This document shows, one piece after another, positions 58,088-64,000 of a stretch of 64,000 bases of DNA (its first letter is position 1; each line of letters starts with the position of its first letter). The notes under the pieces were generated by a model. It worked only from the letters and a program-made list of their open reading frames with translations. It was not told where the DNA came from and ran no database searches. This DNA comes from Symsagittifera roscoffensis (lineage: Eukaryota > Xenacoelomorpha > Acoela > Convolutidae). Both the position numbers and the translations under genes were made by a program. The stretch lies in contig NC_087064.1 of the NCBI RefSeq assembly GCF_963678635.1, forward strand, positions 43,149,159 through 43,213,158, in the 5' to 3' direction.

Positions 58088-58691
58088 CTTGGAGCGGTCT
58101 CTGCTACTTCTGCTTTTCTCTGATTCTGATTCTCAACTTTCTCGTTGTTGTCGTCGTCGCTATTATCGTTGTTGTGTTTTTTTTCTGGGTTTCTTCCAAA
58201 ATGGCCGTTTTTGACGCTTCTGGGAATTATTACGTCATCACTTCGAATTTGTAAATTTTCAAAATACCAGAATATTCTAGCCCTCACCGTTTGGCCAATC
58301 GTTCCAATAACGCTCTTATTCCTTCAAAATCGCCAATTCGGAAGGTTCACTGCTAAAATTTCGAATATGCTGAATTTGTATTTTGATCCATTTCGGTCGA
58401 ATGTCAAATCACATACTCCCCGGACAGTCCGGTCAATGTCCTCATTGAATCTCGCAATGTTCGTAAAATAAGTACAGTGTCATCGAACAGATTTTACAAA
58501 ATGCACGAAATTACTTTTATCCACGTCATATCGACGCACTGCAGAATATAAATGGCATCATACTACATCACTATAGCCTTCAAATTCTTTCATTAATCTG
58601 CACATTGAGGATATGACCTAAGATAAAACATATTTTCCGACTTCCAATGTCAATGCCCTGATTAAAAACTTTTTCTTCTAGTTTTAAAAGG

Positions 58692-58724
58692 TGTTGGTTT
58701 GCAGGACAGTCCTGCCAACCAACA
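58692..58724. repeat. 33 bp near-perfect palindrome
   Basis: 'tgttggtttgcaggac', central 'a', then 'gtcctgccaaccaaca'; one mismatched pair. Confidence 0.95.
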
Positions 58725-59234
58725 AGCTAAAATTATCCTACTATGCTTCTTCCCTTCGGAAATCTTGCTTGTTATTGTCCTGAATATTAAAACTAAGAAA
58801 CTCTGTGGTTAGAAAGAACAATGAAACAATCTCCCTCTTCGAGAGATTACCCAAGCCTTTCATGTCACCACAAAGTGATCAGTTCTCCTAGCTGATTAAA
58901 AACAATCATGCAGGCTGGAATATTTAAATATACTCCTTCCCTCAAGCTTTTCTAAATAAATAGTAAGTAAGTGTCTCTGAGGCCACTTAACTAAAATCAA
59001 ATTGCAAATTTATAAATGCAACAACTTCAAAACTCAACTAATGTTTCAGTTTTCAATTACAACTTGGTTGCTTGGTTTCTCACTTGAGTTTTTTCACACA
59101 CATAAAACAATTCTGAGTTTTAACTTTTTCTTCATCACTCCTTTGTTTTTTTCTTTTTTTGTCGTTTAGAAGTTCTAAAACTTCTAAGTTCTTCTAATTT
59201 CGTTTCTTTTTTCATCTCGTTTTTCGGCGATTCG

Positions 59235-59543
59235 TCAATGTTCCATCTCTTCCTCCTGTGATACTGACTCTGCACTCTCAGTTTCTGTATCCTGCAACAC
59301 GTCGTTAGCTATCCTGACGCTGTTGGAAGCCGTCCTCCAACACTTCTGCTCTTCTACCCTCTGTTTGCAACAAGGTAGGGGATCCACGTTAGATTCTCTG
59401 TTCCTGTAGAAGCTGTTGTGGAGACACAACGTCACATTTCTCTCCAAATCTTCCTTCAACATCTCTGTCTTCTCCTTTCCACTACGTTCACTTGTCCTGG
59501 AAATTCTTTTCACAGCGGTGGTCACTGCATTCCGATGAGTCAC
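59235..59543 (-). CDS. Unidentified 102-codon ORF downstream of the 613-codon ORF
   Basis: Begins six bases after the stop of the large ORF and in the same frame. It is hydrophilic, Glu/Arg-rich, with a Cys pair ('LPCCKQ') and an acidic end ('ETESAESVSQEEEMEH'). If the large ORF is spliced at its end, part of this frame may be intron. 'CTTCTACAG|GAACAG' within it could then serve as the acceptor and its 3' half be the last exon. No domain recognised. Confidence 0.35.
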   Translation of the reverse strand: MTHRNAVTTAVKRISRTSERSGKEKTEMLKEDLERNVTLCLHNSFYRNRESNVDPLPCCKQRVEEQKCWRTASNSVRIANDVLQDTETESAESVSQEEEMEH

Positions 59544-59549
59544 GAGAGC

Positions 59550-61391
59550 TCACCTGAAAGCTCCTGCTCCAATGTCCAGCTGATTTTCACTGTACACTCT
59601 GCCGTGCTTCGACATATGCTTTTTAGCATATTCGTACAACCATGCAGTCGTGTTAGCTCTGAACCATGGCATCAATCGTTTTCTTGCCCATATCTTCTTC
59701 ACTTCCATCGGAATGTTGAGAATTTTGCACATTGTCTCAAAAAGATCTAAATCTTTTAGACAATCCAATTTCCGCAACTGTTCTCTCGTTGGCGCTTCCT
59801 GTCTTTTGTTCTCTCTTACGTGAGCTTCCAGCCATCGTATTGCCATCATAACTCCCACTATCACTATTGTTATGGGCTGTGATGAGTCTGGTAAACCCAC
59901 GGAGAGCAGCTCTCCAGAGTCCCAGATCAACACCAGATTACTACGCTTGGGATACCACCAGGTCTGCAGCAAGCAGTGGCAAGGAAACTCGTCATGTGTC
60001 AACACGATGCTCCTCCAATTACGTTTTCCCGAAGCTTCCAGTAATGGTTCTACTTCCATCATCACTCGGTGGACTTCATCATTCTCGTCTACTGTATTGT
60101 AATCTGTGACAGTTGATCCTCTCTGTTTCTGTCTCTCAAAGTCACTGAAGTTCCCGCTCACGTATCCCATGAACTTCTTTCCTAGTATCGATTCCAACTC
60201 TTCCTTGGTTATCTCTGGAACTGCTGAGAACATCTTACATAGCAACTTGTAAGATTTCTCGGACATTCTCGCCAGTCTCACACACTTCGGCACTGAGAAG
60301 GCTTGATCCACGATCGTTCTCGTACTCTTTACGTCCACAGCTACGAAATGTACCGGGTATCTGCTCTTGCACATTGGAGCCAATGTTGAAACCACCAAAT
60401 ATCGTGCTCCTGATGGTCTGCAATAAATCTCACTGTGTCTGATGTTCATTTCCGTCTCGACCGCTTCCCTCCATTTTCCTATGTATTTCTGCTCGGTTTG
60501 CAGAACTCCTGGGAACACTTCTACACTGATGGCTGTGACCATCTCATGTCTCTGTTCTAGATTCAATAGTGACTCTAGAGAACTAAACATGCTGTAGAAT
60601 CCTAGTGCAGTCACTAGATTCACCTCGGTTCCTCCATGGCAATCTGCTATCAGTTCCGTTTCTGTTCTTGCTTTCATCACGACGTTTCCAAACAATACCG
60701 TCAATTGCTTGTGTTGTTTCTCTAGGGTCTTCACACAGTCCAGACCTCCACAAACGTGACCCTCCAGTCCACAGACTTCCACCAGATAGCTACCAGGTTT
60801 GACCCAGTCTTCTGGTCCCCAGCCAGGCAACTCCACTTTATCTTCTCCGTTGCTCCTAGAGGCCGTTATCATCACATTATATATGATGTTAAGGTCACGC
60901 AGGTTACAGTCTGCATTCAGTTCCCTCTGCACGTCTTGTGTCGCCCGTAATATCGAGTCAGCGTTGGGACTAGGACACCATGATGGCCTCATCAATTCCC
61001 ACACTGCCATCAAGCTCGTTATCAGTAGTTCATCTGAGAATCCCAACCCAAACTCCACTCTTTTGTCGGATTTTGGTACGGAAGGTGCAGTCACCTCTTC
61101 TTCCAAGACCAGTCCCAATTTGGCCTGTGGATTGTTAATGCTCTTAATCGTTACAATTCTGGACGTCCAGAATCTTAGTAACACCGCCTGCTCGTAATCG
61201 AAGAAGCAATCGCGTATTTCTTCACTCAGGAAAGGGTTGTACGCTATCCCTATGATTCCGGATACGTAGCTATACGATTTCTTCTTGATCGGTCCACAGT
61301 ATTCACTGGACTTCGGCAGTGCCCCTATAGATTCTTTAGTGAGTCTCAGCTCCTTGTTTGAGAATCTCCTGATTTCGTCTATCTTTCTCAT
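59550..61391 (-). CDS. Unidentified 613-codon ORF
   Basis: This is the longest uninterrupted frame in the window, so it is coding or very recently so. The ATG overlaps the preceding ORF's stop as ATGA (61388-61391). There is no signal peptide and no clear membrane anchor; one hydrophobic stretch ('ITIVIVGVMMAIRWL') is short. Cys residues are scattered and there is no zinc pattern. The mixed alpha/beta composition suggests a folded protein. The C-terminus reads 'ENQLDIGAGAFR' and the stop lies within 'TTTCAG|GTGAGC', a consensus splice donor, so the true protein may continue in a downstream exon. I recognise no family. A viral structural or replicative protein, or a fast-evolving host protein, both remain possible. 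Confidence 0.75.
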   Translation of the reverse strand: MRKIDEIRRFSNKELRLTKESIGALPKSSEYCGPIKKKSYSYVSGIIGIAYNPFLSEEIRDCFFDYEQAVLLRFWTSRIVTIKSINNPQAKLGLVLEEEVTAPSVPKSDKRVEFGLGFSDELLITSLMAVWELMRPSWCPSPNADSILRATQDVQRELNADCNLRDLNIIYNVMITASRSNGEDKVELPGWGPEDWVKPGSYLVEVCGLEGHVCGGLDCVKTLEKQHKQLTVLFGNVVMKARTETELIADCHGGTEVNLVTALGFYSMFSSLESLLNLEQRHEMVTAISVEVFPGVLQTEQKYIGKWREAVETEMNIRHSEIYCRPSGARYLVVSTLAPMCKSRYPVHFVAVDVKSTRTIVDQAFSVPKCVRLARMSEKSYKLLCKMFSAVPEITKEELESILGKKFMGYVSGNFSDFERQKQRGSTVTDYNTVDENDEVHRVMMEVEPLLEASGKRNWRSIVLTHDEFPCHCLLQTWWYPKRSNLVLIWDSGELLSVGLPDSSQPITIVIVGVMMAIRWLEAHVRENKRQEAPTREQLRKLDCLKDLDLFETMCKILNIPMEVKKIWARKRLMPWFRANTTAWLYEYAKKHMSKHGRVYSENQLDIGAGAFR

Positions 61392-61636
61392 GGTTCTAAT
61401 TCCTTGGGTTCTTTCATGTTCACACTCATCGGTTTGCTTTGCTGCATATCTAGCAGTGCTAGCAAGAGTAAGGCTTTCACTCGCTCATCGCCTTCCCTCA
61501 GCATCTTAACACAAGTGTTCAATGCAGGTACTGAAATCTGCTCTATCATGAATCGAATGAAACAGAGAGCGTCTATCCGCTTCGCACACGCTACTGCTGC
61601 TCCCTCTTGGACTATCAGATCCCTCAGGTTCGTCAT
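61388..61636 (-). CDS. Unidentified 82-codon ORF overlapping both neighbours
   Basis: 'IVQEGAAVACAKRIDALCFIRFMIEQI' and 'ERVKALLLLALLDM' suggest two or three amphipathic helices. Its 5' part overlaps the end of the 168-codon ORF in another frame, and its TGA overlaps the next ATG. It may be the C-terminal continuation of the preceding ORF after a frame change. Confidence 0.5.
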   Translation of the reverse strand: MTNLRDLIVQEGAAVACAKRIDALCFIRFMIEQISVPALNTCVKMLREGDERVKALLLLALLDMQQSKPMSVNMKEPKELEP

Positions 61637-62012
61637 AAGGGAAACCTTCTCTTCTTTTGACCTCTTCCAAGTGCTCCATCGTTTCTGCCTGTATCTCGGA
61701 CGACGCTAAAGTCCCGTACGCCTTCTGCTTGAGGGTGGTTCCTTGTAACATTGTCTCTAGATAACCCTCCATGGCACTTTTGTCTTCCAGAGCCATCACG
61801 TACCCTCTAGCCGAGTTTCGGTATTCCAACATTTCCATGTATCCACCTGCTGGTTCATCTATCGACGCAGCCTCCGATACTGTCAGTCGGTTGTATTCTA
61901 CTGGTACTAGTTGTCCTGCGACATTTCCCTTTCCGTGATTCATGGGAGATGGCTTAAAGTCTTTCATTGTGCTCTCCCCACATTGGCTGAGTATTTCCAT
62001 TTCTAAGGTCAC
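61506..62012 (-). CDS. Unidentified 168-codon ORF
   Basis: Acidic, with likely helices ('GGYMEMLEYRNSARGYVMALEDKSAMEGYLETML', given here in part only as a pattern of Met/Tyr/Glu repeats). The last ~45 codons become Ser-rich and overlap the next ORF, where the alternative frame looks more protein-like. No family recognised. Confidence 0.5.
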   Translation of the reverse strand: MTLEMEILSQCGESTMKDFKPSPMNHGKGNVAGQLVPVEYNRLTVSEAASIDEPAGGYMEMLEYRNSARGYVMALEDKSAMEGYLETMLQGTTLKQKAYGTLASSEIQAETMEHLEEVKRREGFPYDEPEGSDSPRGSSSSVCEADRRSLFHSIHDRADFSTCIEHLC

Positions 62013-62196
62013 TCCTTTTGGATTTATAACCTGTTGACTTTATTCCCGCCATGAGAATGGGTGGCACCATCGCTATATCAGTCAACATTTTATCTGTGCC
62101 AGGCAATTGATAATCACCTTGTCCCAAATCCATGACCTCTTCGACTCGTTTCCTTTTCTCTGAGTTAACAGCTTTCATCGATATCTCCGAATCCAC
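61954..62196 (-). CDS. Unidentified ~80-codon ORF (open upstream to about 62260)
   Basis: No ATG at 62196 (GTG). The frame is open upstream and overlaps the end of the 251-codon ORF. Lys/Arg-rich at first ('SEKRKRVEEVMDLG'), then 'IAMVPPILMAGI'. It looks like a continuation of the 251-codon product in another frame. Confidence 0.45.
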   Translation of the reverse strand: MDSEISMKAVNSEKRKRVEEVMDLGQGDYQLPGTDKMLTDIAMVPPILMAGIKSTGYKSKRSDLRNGNTQPMWGEHNERL

Positions 62197-62234
62197 CTTC
62201 TTCTTTCCGACTCTCTCGGTATCACTCTGCTGCC

Positions 62235-62990
62235 TTACTTCATTTTCATCGCATTGATCTTATCAATCACCAATTTTGATCGCATCGTCCCTCTCCTGGT
62301 TCTTGACAGATACACCACCTCTCCTTTATCGTCCTGCGGTGTCATCTTGATAGGAGAATTCACTTCACTTTCATCAGTGGCCGAGTCGATCAACAACTCA
62401 CTCAGTCTCCCTTCACACTCGTCAAGCTTGTCAAGGATTTCCCTCATCAAGGGTTGGTTGAGACCCGTTTTCAGAATGGACTGGGTCCCATAGCTCTGAA
62501 CCACTGTCCAGACTTCTTCCATGGACGCCACTCTGTCCAATTTGCCTCCCGTCCTATTCTCGTGGTCTCGGTGATGTACTTCCCATTCTTCTTCGGGCAG
62601 CATTCCCAAGAAAGGTACTCTGGCTGAAGCCTCTATTTTTCTCCTTCTAGGTGATTCCATGAGGATTCTTTGGTCGTTATTCCTTGAATTGCCAGGAGAG
62701 CTGCTCTCCGGCAAATTCCATTTCATTTCCATAAAGGCTGACGGAGGCTCCAGTTTCGAGATGCCTTCATACGCTGGCTCAGTCGTCTCCAACGTATCTG
62801 CATTGTTCTCAAGATCACTGAAGATATTGAAATCCAGGCTGGATGCTCCTCCTGTCGATGCCCTGTCGTCTTCCCCACCAGCTTGACTTGCATCTTGTTG
62901 CATAGGGTTCTTCGGTTTGACGGCTTCCTCCCTGTCCGTCATCTCCTTCTGACCTATCTCTGTTTGAGCTCGAGGGTCTTTGTTCATCAT
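62235..62990 (-). CDS. Unidentified 251-codon acidic ORF
   Basis: The first ~100 residues are low in hydrophobics and rich in Asp/Glu/Ser/Gln, hence probably disordered. A helical part follows ('REILDKLDECEGRLSELLID') and then a basic end. That is the general layout of viral phosphoproteins, but also of many regulatory host proteins. Its 5' third overlaps another ORF (62815-63141) in a different frame. No family recognised. Confidence 0.6.
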   Translation of the reverse strand: MMNKDPRAQTEIGQKEMTDREEAVKPKNPMQQDASQAGGEDDRASTGGASSLDFNIFSDLENNADTLETTEPAYEGISKLEPPSAFMEMKWNLPESSSPGNSRNNDQRILMESPRRRKIEASARVPFLGMLPEEEWEVHHRDHENRTGGKLDRVASMEEVWTVVQSYGTQSILKTGLNQPLMREILDKLDECEGRLSELLIDSATDESEVNSPIKMTPQDDKGEVVYLSRTRRGTMRSKLVIDKINAMKMK

Positions 62991-63177
62991 TGTCGGCTCC
63001 TTCCGGAAATCTCTGTATGATCAATGTACCGGCCGATCCATCTTCCTCTTCTACATGGACCACTTTGATTTCCTCGCAGCCGAAGGGTGCTAGGAAGGTT
63101 CTCGCCTGCAGTGTTCCTGCCACTTTCAACTCCGGTTTCACACTAGTCAGGATTAAGGAGGCTTCAGGCAGTTCGGT
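62815..63177 (-). CDS. Unidentified ORF overlapping the 251-codon ORF
   Basis: The frame is open from just after a TGA near 63188, so it overlaps the tail of the upstream ORF. It lacks an ATG near its 5' end (the first alternative start is GTG at 63141). Its first ~60 codons are well-ordered in composition ('FLAPFGCEEIKVVHVEEEDG'), then it becomes basic and Ser/Arg-rich where it overlaps the 251-codon ORF. It could be a bridge between neighbours after frameshifts, or an overlapping accessory ORF. Confidence 0.4.
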   Translation of the reverse strand, partial: TELPEASLILTSVKPELKVAGTLQARTFLAPFGCEEIKVVHVEEEDGSAGTLIIQRFPEGADNDEQRPSSSNRDRSEGDDGQGGSRQTEEPYATRCKSSWWGRRQGIDRRSIQPGFQYLQ

Positions 63178-64000
63178 TTTGCCTCATCTTCATCGGAGCT
63201 AAGCCTAATCCCGTCCATTCCTCGTCAAATCTTCCAGGCTTGGGAGTCGCAGCGTTGCTTATTCGCCTTCTCGTCGCTTGATCCGTAAATGCAAATCGTG
63301 TGTATTGTAACACGGCGGCATTTCTCCCTACAAAGTATGGATCCATCGTTCCCACGAAATTCCCTACTCTCCTTTCATTGGTTTCGAAAGCTCTCAACCT
63401 AGGAGTTTGTACCACGGAGACTGCTCGGAGCAACATCCTTCTTATCAGAGGGAATTCAGGGATTGCCTCCGGCAGCTTCTCGTAATCACCCCAGTCCTTC
63501 GTCTCTTCTCTCACTTTATGATATACTGCAGTGAGACGAGGCACTCTGGTTATTTCACCATTCGTTTTATCATAGGGTCTCAGATTCCAAAGCTTCGGAA
63601 ACACTTCGATGTGCCCTCTTTCTACTTCTCCCATGCGATCACGGAAGTGATCGTCAAAATTGATGACTGTCATCTCTGGCTCCGATATTTTCGTAAATAA
63701 CAGATCTTCACTCATGAGCTCCCGCAATGTGTGCTGCTCACACCAGTTCAGTGTACTACCGTCCACTGCTGATATGAGGTTCAGGTGCAGCACCGACCTC
63801 CTATATGCCTCCACCTTAACGTCAGGGAACGCAAACGTGACTGCTGGTCCACAGATCACTGTCACAAACTCCGTGACTCCTCTGATCAGCGCTAAAGGAT
63901 CGGTTCTCATAGCCAAGCTCAGATCGGTTAACAGGGGCATGCCTCCAACATGTCGTGTAACATCTTCCTCTCTTTCAATAGTCTCGTCTTCTTCCGTTCC
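63164..64000 (-). CDS. Unidentified ORF, at least 278 codons, open at window edge
   Basis: The frame is open from the last base of the window, so the N-terminus lies outside. Composition is that of a globular protein with many charged residues. Noted blocks are 'LAMRTDPLALIRGVTEFV', 'FPDVKVEAYRRSVLHLN' and 'YFVGRNAAVLQYTRFAF'. It ends 'MKMRQNRTA'. The general helical, RNA-binding-like character recalls viral nucleoproteins, but this is an impression and no diagnostic motif was matched. Confidence 0.65.
   Translation of the reverse strand, partial: GTEEDETIEREEDVTRHVGGMPLLTDLSLAMRTDPLALIRGVTEFVTVICGPAVTFAFPDVKVEAYRRSVLHLNLISAVDGSTLNWCEQHTLRELMSEDLLFTKISEPEMTVINFDDHFRDRMGEVERGHIEVFPKLWNLRPYDKTNGEITRVPRLTAVYHKVREETKDWGDYEKLPEAIPEFPLIRRMLLRAVSVVQTPRLRAFETNERRVGNFVGTMDPYFVGRNAAVLQYTRFAFTDQATRRRISNAATPKPGRFDEEWTGLGLAPMKMRQNRTA

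Larger units (their letters stand above)
57261..59234. other. No recognisable gene; two perfect-stem palindromes
   Basis: The A-rich bias of element C stops here. Short frames at 57568-57798 and 57991-58471 have no domain; the minus frame at 57991-58287 is largely simple Asn/Asp/Glu sequence. Two hairpins (58056-58087 and 58692-58724) are listed separately. Confidence 0.45.

Noticed and set aside
57991-58287. 98-codon minus-strand ORF
   Set aside because: Dominated by simple Asn/Asp/Glu codons from a CAA/GAC-type repeat and contains the palindrome; no domain.
59418-59750. Plus-strand 110-codon ORF, and other plus-strand frames over 59.4-63.7 kb
   Set aside because: Shadows of the long minus-strand frames; shorter, Ser/Leu-rich and without consistent domains.
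59235-64000. Assigning this block to a named virus family by gene order
   Set aside because: The order is only suggestive. No diagnostic polymerase, glycoprotein or nucleoprotein motif could be confirmed by eye, so no family is named.

Overview
The window looks like AT-rich, transposon-dense DNA of an invertebrate animal. Metazoan signs are a GT92 (DUF23) glycosyltransferase exon, Ty3/gypsy elements with animal-type gag-pol, and a MULE transposase remnant. I saw no bacterial gene organisation, rRNA, tRNA or CRISPR array. The phylum cannot be fixed from this sequence; GT92 is most abundant in nematodes but occurs in other animals.

Layout. 0-9 kb: satellite and fold-back territory. It holds a three-copy ~995 bp tandem array (919-3901), diverged copies of a fold-back repeat family (228-460, 4815-5430, 7262-8850) and short minisatellites (5.8-6.7 kb). 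8.8-25.5 kb: a nested set of mobile elements. A decayed gypsy-like element B (candidate LTRs near 8830-9035 and 25219-25470, gag- and RT-like remnants at 9.3-12.1 kb) was hit by a 975 bp TIR transposon (12141-13115) and by a younger gypsy element A (14840-24750). Element A has LTRs, a PBS, a PPT, gag, protease, RT, RNase H and integrase. Part of its pol gene is tandemly duplicated, and the whole element is flanked on both sides by the same ~555 bp of element B. 25.5-27.3 kb: a large fold-back element carrying a 221 bp MITE with a clean 8 bp target duplication.

28.1-29.0 kb (minus): the only convincing host gene, a GT92 exon. 29.2-31.3 kb: a degenerate MULE-like transposase gene with duplicated FLYWCH-like N-terminal pieces. 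31.3-37.2 kb: mostly featureless AT-rich DNA with a few short repeats. About 37.2-57.3 kb: a decayed third gypsy lineage (C) with a candidate env-like third ORF, present as two tandem ~8.3 kb units that share the same inactivating lesions, including complete loss of integrase. The array therefore grew by segmental duplication, not by transposition.

59.2-64.0 kb (minus): a block less AT-rich than the rest, carrying densely packed overlapping ORFs that include one uninterrupted 613-codon frame and one frame still open at the window edge. I recognise none of these products. The compact multi-ORF layout suggests an endogenous viral element, but the largest ORF ends on a textbook splice-donor sequence, so a fast-evolving, intron-containing host gene is also possible. 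This block is the best candidate for something undescribed.
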